A DNA stretch of 64,000 nt from Neovahlkampfia damariscottae (Eukaryota; Heterolobosea; Selenaionea; Neovahlkampfiida; Neovahlkampfiidae): positions 16,156 to 80,155 of the forward strand of contig JABLTG010000093.1 of assembly GCA_016618085.1 (NCBI GenBank), given 5' to 3'. Each line of letters opens with the position of its first letter. Position 1 is the stretch's first letter. The notes below the pieces were generated by a model. It saw only the letters and a program-made list of their open reading frames with translations. It had not been told where the DNA came from and did not search any database. The translations under genes were made by a program, and so were the position numbers. Shown one piece after another: positions 1 to 9,586 of this stretch.

Positions 1-1004
1 GCAACCAATTCCAAAATTCTAAAAAAAATAAAATAAAATTTTTTGAACAAACTTACTGTTGTGATTGTTCATCTGAAACTGCAACAACTTGGTCAATATC
101 CAATTCATCATTATGTTGTGATAACCAAATGTCAATTTCTTTTCCTTTTTGATCAAAATAGTTGATAGCTTCAACACAATTTCTTTTATCAGTTTCAAGT
201 TGTTTAAAAGCTTCTTCTAAATGAGCACTACGTTGATTTAATTCAACTTGTTTTTTCATTGCATCATCAATTTCTCTAACAGCATCATTTTTATATTTCT
301 CAACATTTTCTGTGACTTTTTTTGTTAACAAGTCTTCAGTCTTTGGTTGACTTTGAAAAAATGAAGGAATTCCAAAAAATGAAGAAGATGAAGAAGATTG
401 TTGTGGTTGTGATTGTTGTTGTTGAAGTGATTTTTGAGGTTGTTGTTGTTGAGGTTTGTAAACACTTTGGTTTTGTACATTTGTTGTTGTTGGTTTTTGA
501 TAAACAGGTGGATCATTTCCAAATATAGCACTCATATAATTTATCATTTCATAAATAGTTGATGTTTTTGCTTGCCAATCTGTTAAATAAGGTAAATAAC
601 AACGTCCTGCTGAATCAACATGTTTATGTCTTGGTTTTATCATCATATTTTGAGTTGGTGTTACATAACAGATAGGTGGATGATATCTAAATCTATGTTA
701 CATAATTTTCTTTTTTTTCTTACGGATAAAGTTCAACTACCCAAATACAAACTGGAATGTTGTACTTTCCACCTTTGTAATACATAGGTATGGTACCTGA
801 TAAATTAACTAATGTTGATCTTTTTCCATTGTCATGAGTCAATGTTGAAACACTTTTTTTTTAATTTTTTTTTTTTTTTTTTTACGTTGGTTTTAAAGTT
901 GGAAGTGAGGAAACTGCGAGTGATATATCTTGAATAATTCTTTGTTTAAAATTATAGACTGAGATTTGACCGACCATTGATTTGATTAAATCTTCGTTGG
1001 ACAT
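1..1004 (-). CDS. TSG101: ESCRT-I subunit Vps23/TSG101 (3' end off window)
   Basis: ESCRT-I component that binds ubiquitinated cargo and PTAP motifs at endosomes. The ATG is at 1004. Exons are 1004-886, 852-724 and 692-57, and a last partial exon occupies 18-1. Joined, they give an N-terminal UEV domain: the stretch reading GTIPMYYKGGKYNIPVCIWV, then PPICYVTPT and HVDSAGRCYLPYL, is diagnostic of TSG101. A Q/P/S-rich linker follows (residues about 130-175), then a coiled coil. The final intron has a GTAAGT donor at 56. The acceptor at 19 leads into residues QILELVA, where the C-terminal steadiness box should begin. The introns are 33, 31 and 38 nt. The gene shares a short divergent promoter with the LYRM7 gene, including a CCAAT at about 1065. 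Confidence 0.9.
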
Positions 1005-1175
1005 GTTTTTTTTGTGTGGGTAAATTTCCGAACTTGAGGTTTTTATAAATAGATCCAAATTTGACCAATAAAATCATTTTGAATCAAAAGAAAATTCAAT
1101 GATTATTTCAACAAAAAAATTAGATTTTATTTTCTAGGTAAAATTTATCCAATCATTGTTTTTTGTTGAAGAAAA

Positions 1176-1547
1176 ATGTCTCAAAGAACTGCAGTTTTAT
1201 CGTCGTTCAAAAATTTAATGAAAACTCGATCAAAAGTTTTTAAAAATGATAAGAATTTGTTGGATAATTCAAGAAATCAAATTTTATTGGAATATAGAGA
1301 AAATAAGAATTTAACAGACCCAAACCAAGTGAAAGAGTTGATTGAAAAATCTTATCAAGTTAGTCAATTTTTAGAATTTGAATTGGCTCAAGCAGTAAAA
1401 GAAGAAGAAGCTGAAGGATATAGTAAGTTTGTATTTTTTAATTTTAATTTTCTCACAGATATTAAATTGAGAAATGATCAAGTTTCGGAATTAGTCGGTT
1501 CTGAAGTTAAATTTACACCTATAGATAAAGCCATGAAACATAAATAA
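1176..1547 (+). CDS. LYRM7: LYR-motif protein, LYRM7/MZM1-like complex III assembly factor
   Basis: Small mitochondrial matrix chaperone of the LYR family. The LYRM7/Mzm1 branch stabilises the Rieske iron-sulfur protein before its insertion into complex III. The N-terminal pattern (ravLssFknLmktRskvF, then LLDNSRNQILLEYRENKNL) fits that branch, and length (about 110 residues) is right. A 36-nt intron (GTAAGT at about 1424 to CACAG at about 1459) must be removed. Reading through it inserts a phenylalanine-rich stretch that the family does not have. The second exon ends in KFTPIDKAMKHK. Two CCAAT-type boxes (about 1065 and 1150) lie in the region shared with the divergent Vps23 gene. Assignment to LYRM7 rather than another LYR protein rests on pattern only. 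Confidence 0.75.
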   Translation: MSQRTAVLSSFKNLMKTRSKVFKNDKNLLDNSRNQILLEYRENKNLTDPNQVKELIEKSYQVSQFLEFELAQAVKEEEAEGYSKFVFFNFNFLTDIKLRNDQVSELVGSEVKFTPIDKAMKHK

Positions 1548-1715
1548 ACAATTTTCAAGATTCAAAATTTCATTATTAAAGTTCAAACCAGAAAAACTTG
1601 TGTTATTTTTTAATTTTTTTTGAATTTTATTTCAAAGTTATTTTGAAGCAATTGTTGTGTTTTAACGGATTTAATTTTTATCCAATAATATTTTCACATA
1701 ACTTTTTCTTTTTTG

Positions 1716-2091
1716 ATGGTACAAAAACTTGTTTGACTCATTTTTTTTTTCACAGGTTCACACAATTCTTCTCATTCAATACAGTCAAAATAATTCTTCA
1801 AAAACATATTTCGATTTTGAATCTGTTCAAGAAGCAATGAATGGTGTTTGTCAAATGTATGAAAAAAAATTAAAAAAAGAGAATCCAACAAAATCAGAAA
1901 TTACATACGGTCTCAATGATTTATTAAAATATATTGATGAATTACACGATATTTGTTGTTTAACGTAAAAAAAAAAACAAAAAAATTTATTATTATTTAG
2001 GTTTTCACAACAGACTTTTAGTTATCAACCTTGTAGTCGGAAATGGGTGAAACAACAAGTTGCATCACTTTTAAAAAAACAAGTCAAATAA
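1716..2091 (+). CDS. ERH: Enhancer of rudimentary homolog (ERH)
   Basis: Small conserved nuclear protein that acts as a dimer in mRNA processing and chromatin complexes. Exon 2 (1756-1964) encodes HTILLIQ, then FESVQEAMNGVCQMYEKKLK and the segment ending IDELHDICCL, a close match to ERH. Exon 3 (2001-2091) supplies the C-terminal FSYQPCSRKWVKQQV and ends in a lysine-rich tail. Introns are 1719-1755 and 1965-2000. The only start that fits is an ATG at 1716-1718 followed at once by GTAC, so exon 1 would contribute nothing but the start codon. With these junctions the length is exactly 100 residues, against about 104 in animals. Confidence 0.88.
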
Positions 2092-2106
2092 ATTTGGAAT
2101 TTTCTT

Positions 2107-2915
2107 TTATTTTTGATTTACAGAGTTCATTAAACTGGTTCCAATGCTTTCAAAAATGTCCTGAAAATCATTTGTTTTTGCGCTAACCAAAAATGATTTT
2201 GCTTTGATACTATCAGAGAATTTCTATTTTAAAAATTTAAAAAAAGACCGAAAATTCAAACTTTTAGGTTTTGTTCAGATATGTTATTATATCCTGAATC
2301 GTTTTTGGTACCAACTATAACTTTTAAAATTCCTTTTGGTGCGTAGGTATCTAAATCATTATTCCAGTTTTTCAAAGACTCAAATGAAAACAGATTTGTG
2401 ACATCATAAACTAAAATGGCAAAGTCTATTTTTCTGTAATATGAAGCTGTTAAAGATCGAAACCTCTCTTGACCTGCTGTATCCCATATTTCAAATTTAA
2501 TAATTTTTTCGTCAATTGGCAAGTACTTGTGAAGAAAAAATTAGATTTTTTTTTTTTTTTACTTTGACTTTCTGTGAAAGATAAGAAATTAAAAAAAGGT
2601 AATTCATACAAAATCTACACCAATGCTCGCTTCTACATTTGTTGAAAAAATTCCTTCAGTGAATTTATGTACCATGGCTTGTCGAATATTAACTGGAAAT
2701 TAGAATTGAATTTGGAATTACTTTTATTGTTTGTTACATGTTTTTCCAACACTAGAATTTCCGATTACAATTCCTTTAAAATGAAAATCACTTGATATAT
2801 TAATTTTTGTGTTTCATCTTTACCTATTTGTATATTTTGGATTGTCAGAAATCAGAGAAATTCTTTCTTTTTCTTCTTGTATGGAATCTGGAGCTTTGCT
2901 ACCACAGCATGACAT
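2107..2915 (-). CDS. Rab-family small GTPase, six exons
   Basis: Membrane-traffic GTPase. Exons are 2915-2824, 2790-2738, 2692-2610, 2571-2563 (9 nt), 2525-2262 and 2223-2107, giving 205 residues in a continuous frame. Motifs in order: P-loop GNSSVGKT, Rab effector region IGVDFKVK, WDTAGQERF, GTKND in place of the usual NKxD, and VSAK. Two oddities stand out. The C-terminus ends ...MNSVNQK with no cysteine for geranylgeranylation. The N-terminus begins MSCCGSK, so two cysteines at positions 3-4 could be acylated instead. The 9-nt exon encodes KVK and is needed to restore the conserved sequence. An ATTGG box lies about 25 bp upstream of the ATG. The subfamily cannot be assigned with confidence. 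Confidence 0.88.
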
Positions 2916-2990
2916 TACACCTTTAAAAAATATAATTCCGATTGGACAAAAATGTAAGTCAAATTCCCTCTCAAAAAAAATAAAAAATTA

Positions 2991-3062
2991 GGGGAGTTCC
3001 GAGAATTGAACTCGGGACCTCTCGCACCCAAAACGAGAATCATACCACTAGACCAAACTCCC
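2991..3062 (-). tRNA. tRNA-Pro(UGG)
   Basis: Complete 72-nt cloverleaf without intron. Acceptor GGGAGTT pairs with AACTCCC, the T-arm contains GGTTCAAT-type sequence, and the anticodon loop TTTGGGT gives UGG. It differs from the two other copies in the window at the last pair of the anticodon stem (G-T here) and in the T stem (CCGAG/CTCGG here). Its 5' flank is unrelated to theirs. Confidence 0.95.
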
Positions 3063-3178
3063 TTGGGTTCTACAATCAAAAATATAAAAAAAAAAATTCT
3101 CGATTAATCGAATGAAAGAAACTTGCAATATGAAATGTGTAGTCAAAAAATCAAAACAAATATGAAAGAAACAAATAT

Positions 3179-4219
3179 TCAATTTTTTTGTTTTTGTATT
3201 TTGATCAGAATGTCATCATAAATCTTTTCTTTCAATGCCACCAAAATTTGTTGTTTCATATCTTTTTTCAATACTGGAAGCTCCAAAGACATAAAATCGT
3301 CCAAATTATCATCATTCCAACCTCCATGTATTATCATTTCATGATTATCTGACAAAACAGAAACATGCCAATAACGAGGAAAATGATTATCATGTAAAAC
3401 TTTTCTCCAAGTTGAAGTCAAAATACTGAATTCATACAATTCATTGGTAATATTTCCACTATTAAAAAAATGATAAACAAAAAGAAATGCATACTTATTT
3501 CCTCCGTAAATCCACATTGAATTTTGATCAACAACAGCAGTTTGAGAAGCTCTTGCTTTTGGTACATCTCCAGTGCCTTCAACAAGTTTCCATTCACAAG
3601 TGAATGTATTAAAGCTCCAAAGATCATTAAATCGTTTTTCATCATTTCTACCACCAAATAAATATAAACAATCAAGATGTGAAACAATAGAAGCATATCT
3701 TCGACCATCAGGTATATTATCATTTCTTGGTATGATACAACACCATTTTTCGTTCATATCTAACCTCCATAAATCATTAAATTGTTGTTCTGGAGTACAT
3801 TCACCTCCAAAAAAATAAAGGTCATTGTTACAAGTACAACCACAATGATACTTTCTTGGTGAGGGTAAAACTTGACTTTTTTCAAAATGTACTTCAGTCC
3901 ATTCATTTTTTTCCAAGTCAAATTTAAGTAATTCATTTCCATCAGACAATCTCTCGTAATCACCTCCGAACAAATAAGCAAAATTGTTTCTTGAAAGAAC
4001 AACATGATTTCTTCTGGCTATAGGTGATGGTCTTGTTGGTATCCGATATAAACTATTTGTGGATGGATTATATTTAACAACTCGGTTGCTAAAGTCATAC
4101 TCTTCTTTTTTTTCTCCTAAAAATAAGAACAAATTGTCTTTGTAATATATAGCTTGATGACAGGATCTATAAATCTTTCCATCATGTTTTTTCCACTCCA
4201 AAGATTTTTGTTTGAGCAT
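3179..4219 (-). CDS. Kelch-repeat beta-propeller protein
   Basis: Predicted cytosolic protein-interaction propeller of 334 residues after splicing. About six kelch blades are visible, with repeated YLFGG, YFFGG and W/F motifs (for example YLFGGRNDEKRFNDLWSF). A 36-nt in-frame intron (3494-3459, GTATGC to TAATAG) must be removed. The read-through peptide between GGNK and GNITNELY is hydrophobic and breaks a blade, whereas splicing gives GGNNGNITNELYEF. No other domain or signal peptide is seen. An ATTGG box lies about 30 bp upstream of the start. Function beyond protein binding cannot be inferred. Confidence 0.85.
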   Translation of the reverse strand: MLKQKSLEWKKHDGKIYRSCHQAIYYKDNLFLFLGEKKEEYDFSNRVVKYNPSTNSLYRIPTRPSPIARRNHVVLSRNNFAYLFGGDYERLSDGNELLKFDLEKNEWTEVHFEKSQVLPSPRKYHCGCTCNNDLYFFGGECTPEQQFNDLWRLDMNEKWCCIIPRNDNIPDGRRYASIVSHLDCLYLFGGRNDEKRFNDLWSFNTFTCEWKLVEGTGDVPKARASQTAVVDQNSMWIYGGNKYAFLFVYHFFNSGNITNELYEFSILTSTWRKVLHDNHFPRYWHVSVLSDNHEMIIHGGWNDDNLDDFMSLELPVLKKDMKQQILVALKEKIYDDILIKIQKQKN

Positions 4220-4340
4220 TTTGTTGGTTTTTTTTAGGAGTTTTTTTGATTGGATGTCGCCCAGTCAATCCAAATGCGTTTTATTTCTGAGAAATGAACA
4301 ATTTATTTATGACTTTTACAAAGGGTATTTGAAAATTTAT

Positions 4341-6104
4341 TTAATTAATTTGTGTGGTTTGGAATTCTACTGTTTTCATTAACATTAAATATTCCCTTTG
4401 AAATCTGAATCTTCCATAAGTATCTTTTAAATTTACATCAATTTCCTTTTCAATTCTATCAAATAAATCAGATGGAAAATTATTATTTTCAATTGAATTA
4501 TGAATTTCAGAAATCAGAGATTCAGCGATATTCACTTGATAAATTGAATCAGTTCCATTCAAATATAATGCAAAAATACCTTTTGCCAATTGAGGTTTTT
4601 GATTTGATGTTCTATATTTTTCGATATCTCTTTTGATCAATACATTTTCAGAACTGAATTCACTTTCCGAAAATTTAACAAACATTTTAAATAATTCATC
4701 ATTTTTTGTGTCAAATATTTCAGTGATCTTTCCTTGTTCAACATCAGCAATTTTCCTTCTGTCATTGACAAATTTTCTAATGATTGTAATACCAAGAACA
4801 AATAAAACTTGATAAATGAATAAATTATAATAAAGAAGAAAATAAGCAACTTGTTTGGTAACTCGAGCAAATCCAAATGCAGTCCCAAGACCAAAAGCTA
4901 ATGTTGAAAAGAAAACAAATATAGTTTCCAAACGAAAAAAGTGTATATCTTCTGTCAAGTAATATTTAAATATTCCACATTTTGAACAAATTGCTTTGAT
5001 GTTAATGAAAAAATCAAAAACAAGCAAAATTGAAATTGGAATATAAACTGAGAACTGCTGGAGAACAGTCATTGTACTATAAAATCTCGATGATTTGACC
5101 TTATTACAATCAAAATTACCTTGAAAATACAAAATGGATTGAATTGCCAAAGTAACTAAATAGATCAAACTGATAAAAATAATGGTGCAAAAATTTGAAG
5201 TTAAAAAGTTGATGAATTTGAGAAATAACTTTGCTGATCTTGATATTTCCACTTGATCTTTTGATTTGGTATATAAAAGTTCTTTTCTTTTGTTTAAATT
5301 AATCAAAATAAAATATCTTAAAATAACAAAAAATGGAAGAAAAGAAATGACAACTGATAATCTATTTGTTGTAAACAAGTCAACAATACAGTCATTCTTT
5401 GTCCTCCATTCATGATTGAAGTTATTCATGGTCATGTCAACAATCAAAAAACAAAAATTTGACACTAAAGCGATATAAGGTACTAATCTTCTTGATTTTA
5501 AAGGTTGTTCATTTCTATAATAAACCAGAAGTAACAGTATAAAAATATAAAACAAAACTGAAAAAATACTAACTTGCCAATAAACAGCGTCAATTCTACC
5601 TCTTCCAGAAAGTGAATCCGTTATACAAGGTCTTATTTCAGATTTATGAACAAAGTTGATATTTGAAGAATCTATCTTTTCCAGGTCTGGATTTTTGGTG
5701 TGATGATCATCAATAAAAATGATATACTGAAAACTATCATAAACTGATGAATTCATTTCACATGCGTAACTGATAATATCATCCATTTTGTAAAATATTG
5801 ATTCATCTATTCCTTTGTTGTGACAAGTAATGTTGTTTGTTTTTCCATTTTCTTCGGTGAGTTCAAAAACGGTTGACAAGTTGGAGAGTGTTAGAGTTGA
5901 GTTTTTAGTATAATTAAGGGATTTTGAAAGCCCAAAACCTTTTCCTGCGACTCTACTTTGAGATAAAAAAACAAGTTCCATTTCACCATTCGATTCTTTA
6001 ATAATTTTCAACATGGAGTCGTCATGGTAAGCACATATTCCTTCACAGTAACATGAGTGAATTAAATAAACGATTAAGATCAAAAGTTTCACTGTTAACT
6101 TCAT
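4341..6104 (-). CDS. Seven-transmembrane receptor-like protein with C-terminal RGS domain
   Basis: Predicted plasma-membrane receptor coupled to G-alpha deactivation. From the chosen ATG at 6104 it has a signal peptide (MKLTVKLLILIVYLIHSCYC), an extracellular domain of about 160 residues with several NxS/T sites and cysteines, then seven hydrophobic segments. The cytosolic C-terminus matches an RGS fold: MFVKFSESEFSSENVLIKRD, later LYLNGTDSIYQVNIAES, and DTYGRFRFQREYL. An in-frame ATG at 6206 exists, but starting there would bury the signal peptide 34 residues in. The layout resembles plant AtRGS1. A paralogue lies at 42482-44245. The extracellular ligand is unknown. Confidence 0.8.
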   Translation of the reverse strand: MKLTVKLLILIVYLIHSCYCEGICAYHDDSMLKIIKESNGEMELVFLSQSRVAGKGFGLSKSLNYTKNSTLTLSNLSTVFELTEENGKTNNITCHNKGIDESIFYKMDDIISYACEMNSSVYDSFQYIIFIDDHHTKNPDLEKIDSSNINFVHKSEIRPCITDSLSGRGRIDAVYWQVSIFSVLFYIFILLLLVYYRNEQPLKSRRLVPYIALVSNFCFLIVDMTMNNFNHEWRTKNDCIVDLFTTNRLSVVISFLPFFVILRYFILINLNKRKELLYTKSKDQVEISRSAKLFLKFINFLTSNFCTIIFISLIYLVTLAIQSILYFQGNFDCNKVKSSRFYSTMTVLQQFSVYIPISILLVFDFFINIKAICSKCGIFKYYLTEDIHFFRLETIFVFFSTLAFGLGTAFGFARVTKQVAYFLLYYNLFIYQVLFVLGITIIRKFVNDRRKIADVEQGKITEIFDTKNDELFKMFVKFSESEFSSENVLIKRDIEKYRTSNQKPQLAKGIFALYLNGTDSIYQVNIAESLISEIHNSIENNNFPSDLFDRIEKEIDVNLKDTYGRFRFQREYLMLMKTVEFQTTQIN

Positions 6105-6286
6105 CTGTAAGTTTTCTGTTATCGTTTTGATGACCAATAAGATGGGTTTTCCTGAATTATACAGATAAATTTCCTTTTTTGGAGCATTTGATGTGTTTCC
6201 TTCCAATCAGGGTTCCAAATCCTTTTTGATAGAAAATGCTGGACTAAGAAATCATTTGAGGATTGTTGCAACAAAATAAAAAATCT

Positions 6287-7690
6287 TTAAATTGATGCTT
6301 TGATTATATCTTGAAGAAGAGCAGGATTCTCTTTTTTTAAATTTTCAAAGAAATTCGTTTTTTTGCATAATGATTGATACTCTCCCTTCAAATATTCAAT
6401 ACAACCATCTCTTAATGGTTTACATTCAACTGATGAACATAAAATCAAGCAATCTTCAAAATTATCAGCATCCAATAAATATTTAAAGTTTTCAGCCACA
6501 TGATTGGAAAGCTCTTTTAATAACAATGAATCTGAACAGACATATAAATCAAAAGCAGATTTTGGATCTTTTAGAATTGGAAATTGATTTGAATAAATGA
6601 ATTGTAAACATGTTTCAAAAGACTTTAAATCATCAATTCCATCAAGATCAATTTTATCCATTTTTGATTCCATAAAATCAGTAAATAATAAATGTTTGAA
6701 ATATTCTGATCTGCAAGCAAGAATTGATTTATGAGCAAGTATTTTTTGATTACAAATATTCAATTGAACGTCAGAACCTAGTTTTGATTCAAATAAACTG
6801 CCTATGTCAATTTGATATTGAGTTTGTTTTGGTTTTTCATATTTTGATTTTATTTTATATTCTGACAATTTTCCCTTGAAATTAGCAACTGTTTGATTAA
6901 TGGAATCCACAAAACTTCCGTTTTTTGCTTCTAAATAATTGAGTTTGAGATCAATGACTAAATTCTTTGTAGTGTCGAATTTATAAGGACCTTTGGCGTC
7001 TTTCCATATTTTTACAGACGAAATATATCCATCAAAATAATTTGTATTTCCTAAAGATGTTGTGTCTAAAGATCCAATACCATAATGTAATCCATATTTT
7101 GGATAAGGTGGTTGTCTTGGTCCATATGAAGAATCATGTGATTTTACTCCATTCAAATATCCATATAATGACTGAATATTTTCATCATAAACTAAAGAAA
7201 CTGTATTCCAAGTTCCAAATTTAATTTTTCCAACGGAGACTTTTGTCAAATTCCAAACTCTTATAAATACTTCACCATTTTTTAAAACTTCTATTTGAGA
7301 GTCATGATGGTTAGAATTCAAATTAACGGATCCTAATTCATCAATTAAACACCCTCCGCTTGGAAATGAGTTGAAAGTAATTTCTATATGAATTGTTGTT
7401 GAAGCATTGAAAAGATTTGTTAAATTTGGAGTTACAACATAGTTTTGGTTGTTTTTATTGAATCTTATACCACTTGGAAGGGTCAATATTGAGAGAACTT
7501 CTTCGTCAACTGTTTCCTGAATTTCTTTTGGAACTTTGTCGGTGATCTGGTCTTGAACAAAAATTGAATTCTTATGGAACAAATCTATATATTTGGAGGC
7601 TACATCTAAACTTAAGTTTTGCTGTCTACATGCTTCACGCACCACAATGTAAATGTTTTTGGAATTCATTGGTGGAAAATAATCAACCAT
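6287..7690 (-). CDS. LamG/concanavalin-like plus BTB domain protein
   Basis: A 467-residue single-exon protein. Residues about 75-280 look like a laminin-G/concanavalin-type lectin sandwich (LPSGIRF, then FGTWNTVSLVYDENIQSLYGYLNG and YFDGYISSVKIWKDA). Residues about 300-400 are a BTB/POZ domain (LGSDVQLNICNQKILAHKSILACRSEYFKHLL), followed by a short BACK-like helical tail. BTB proteins often serve as CUL3 adaptors. No signal peptide is present, so the sandwich domain is probably intracellular. It lies directly beside another BTB gene in the same orientation (next start 9499). Confidence 0.8.
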   Translation of the reverse strand: MVDYFPPMNSKNIYIVVREACRQQNLSLDVASKYIDLFHKNSIFVQDQITDKVPKEIQETVDEEVLSILTLPSGIRFNKNNQNYVVTPNLTNLFNASTTIHIEITFNSFPSGGCLIDELGSVNLNSNHHDSQIEVLKNGEVFIRVWNLTKVSVGKIKFGTWNTVSLVYDENIQSLYGYLNGVKSHDSSYGPRQPPYPKYGLHYGIGSLDTTSLGNTNYFDGYISSVKIWKDAKGPYKFDTTKNLVIDLKLNYLEAKNGSFVDSINQTVANFKGKLSEYKIKSKYEKPKQTQYQIDIGSLFESKLGSDVQLNICNQKILAHKSILACRSEYFKHLLFTDFMESKMDKIDLDGIDDLKSFETCLQFIYSNQFPILKDPKSAFDLYVCSDSLLLKELSNHVAENFKYLLDADNFEDCLILCSSVECKPLRDGCIEYLKGEYQSLCKKTNFFENLKKENPALLQDIIKASI

Positions 7691-7720
7691 TGATAATCAT
7701 TTTATTTTTAGAACAGAATT

Positions 7721-9499
7721 TTAATCAGAATTGATCAATTTGCTTTCATTTTTGTTGAAGAATTTTTCAAGTCCTTCTTCTAATAAACCACAATTATAAT
7801 CCATTGCAATATCTTTCAAAACATGATAATTTGAAAGATCGATTGTTTCAACAATTCTTTCTTCGCACATAATTTTTAATGAATGAAGCATGTACAAATC
7901 AGCAGCTATTAATGTTTCAATAACATTTGAATTTGTTAAATGTTGGTGACCTCCAGTATAAATATGAGTCAGAACTGGATGCATAACGTGAAAACCAAAA
8001 TCAATTGGAATGACATCAGATGTTGTTTCTGATAGTCCAGATTTGAACATATTTTTGAAAAATTCAGAACGACAGCTTAAAATTATTTTGTTGACATCCA
8101 CATCAATGAAAGCTGATTCATCAATTTCAGGATTTTTTATCATTGAAAATTTGACGTCAGAATAATCTGGATTTCCATAAATTCTTCCCATGGATTGATC
8201 ATATGTAGAATATGTAAGTGACTTTTTTCCTAAACTATCTTTGAAAAAAGTTGTATCTTTTGAATAATTAACTAATTGATTGATTCCTTTTTCATTTAGT
8301 TTGCTATCTAGACCTTCTTTCAATTCTTCAACTTCAAAGAATACTGAATTTGCATAAATGAACTGAAGAAACTTTTCAACAGCAATTGGTTCAATTTCTT
8401 TTGGAAGAACCATACAATCCTTTGATAAATCAATATCAACTGTTCTAACTCTCAAAATACATTTATGGGCAAAGAATTCAGTTCCATTGGAACATATAAA
8501 TTTGAAATCACTATAATCTGGATTGTTCAGTGCTTTTAGCATATCTCTTGAAAATGTTTTTTCAAGTGAAATCTTGGAGAGAACATCATTCATGTGTTGT
8601 CTAATTTGTTTAGTTTTTCGTTTTCCTAAATTCCATAACATTTCATAAATATTCATTCTGTATAAGTCAAACACAACTTCTTTGGTATGTGACGCTTTTG
8701 AAACAAAAAAACTTGCATAGATTAAAATTTCAATCACAAATGGGTTTTCTTTTTTTTCATTTGCTGAATAATAAGTAATGACTTTCATTGCATCAATATA
8801 CGATCTCATATTGATCATGGTGTTCAAATATTCTGGATTGAGGCAACGATTTCCTAAACCTTTGATATTTGAAAGAATTTCAGTCATTTCTTCTTTTGAG
8901 TCACCTAGTTTTTCTAATTTTTGAACTAATTCAAGAATAGTTCCTGATGCTCCTGAAACTGCAAGTGCATCAATTTCATCTTGAGTTTTAACAATCTTTG
9001 GTTTTTTCTTTTTTGAGTAATTTGTCCAACCTAAAACAGATGGATCCACAATTACTTTAGTTTCATCTTTTTTTTTCTTTTCTTCCTTTAATCTCATTTT
9101 TTCCTCCATAATACGTTGATTCCTTTCTTTTTTTTCTAATTTCTTCTGGTGTTGTAATTTTTGTTGCTTTTCTCTTGTGGACTCTTTTTTCTTTTGGTTT
9201 TCCTTTTGTGGTTTTAGTTTCTTCTTTTCTTCTGGAAATGTGGAACGACAAAATTCAATAAGTACTTCCAACATGTACTCACCAGTATATTTTTTCGCTT
9301 CTTGTTGTATTTTTTCAGTTAATGTTACTTCAATTTCATCTTTTTTGTAAATTGTAACTGTTGGCTCCACAGTTGGGTATTTATCTGATAATTCAAACAC
9401 AGCAACATAAGAAGGAAAATATACCTCTAATTCATATGATGAGTATATGTTAATATCTTTGCCATAAGTCTCTTCTAATTCTGTTAACTCCTCTTCCAT
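7721..9499 (-). CDS. RWD domain protein with two C-terminal BTB domains
   Basis: A 592-residue protein. The N-terminus (residues about 1-95) reads as an RWD domain: EEELTELEETYGKDI, then VFELSDKYPTVEPTVTIY. A highly charged K/E coiled coil follows (about 95-150), then a helical segment with a possible armadillo-like character. Two BTB/POZ domains come last (NPDYSDFKFICSNGTEFFAHKCILRVR and NPDYSDVKFSMIKNPEIDES...ILSCRSEFFKNMF). RWD and BTB domains both mediate contacts in ubiquitin pathways, so a cullin-3 adaptor role is plausible but inferred. Upstream lie a CAATCA and an ATTGG box within 40 bp of the ATG. Confidence 0.8.
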   Translation of the reverse strand: MEEELTELEETYGKDINIYSSYELEVYFPSYVAVFELSDKYPTVEPTVTIYKKDEIEVTLTEKIQQEAKKYTGEYMLEVLIEFCRSTFPEEKKKLKPQKENQKKKESTREKQQKLQHQKKLEKKERNQRIMEEKMRLKEEKKKKDETKVIVDPSVLGWTNYSKKKKPKIVKTQDEIDALAVSGASGTILELVQKLEKLGDSKEEMTEILSNIKGLGNRCLNPEYLNTMINMRSYIDAMKVITYYSANEKKENPFVIEILIYASFFVSKASHTKEVVFDLYRMNIYEMLWNLGKRKTKQIRQHMNDVLSKISLEKTFSRDMLKALNNPDYSDFKFICSNGTEFFAHKCILRVRTVDIDLSKDCMVLPKEIEPIAVEKFLQFIYANSVFFEVEELKEGLDSKLNEKGINQLVNYSKDTTFFKDSLGKKSLTYSTYDQSMGRIYGNPDYSDVKFSMIKNPEIDESAFIDVDVNKIILSCRSEFFKNMFKSGLSETTSDVIPIDFGFHVMHPVLTHIYTGGHQHLTNSNVIETLIAADLYMLHSLKIMCEERIVETIDLSNYHVLKDIAMDYNCGLLEEGLEKFFNKNESKLINSD

Positions 9500-9586
9500 C
9501 TAAAAATAGTTTCGTTGGGCAATCATTTGATTGGTCGGGGTAAGTTATTTAATAATAATGAACTCTAAAAATCAATTTAACTTTTT

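Noticed and set aside
6105-6206. N-terminal extension of the first 7TM-RGS protein
   Set aside because: It would place the signal peptide inside the protein; the paralogue starts directly at its signal peptide.
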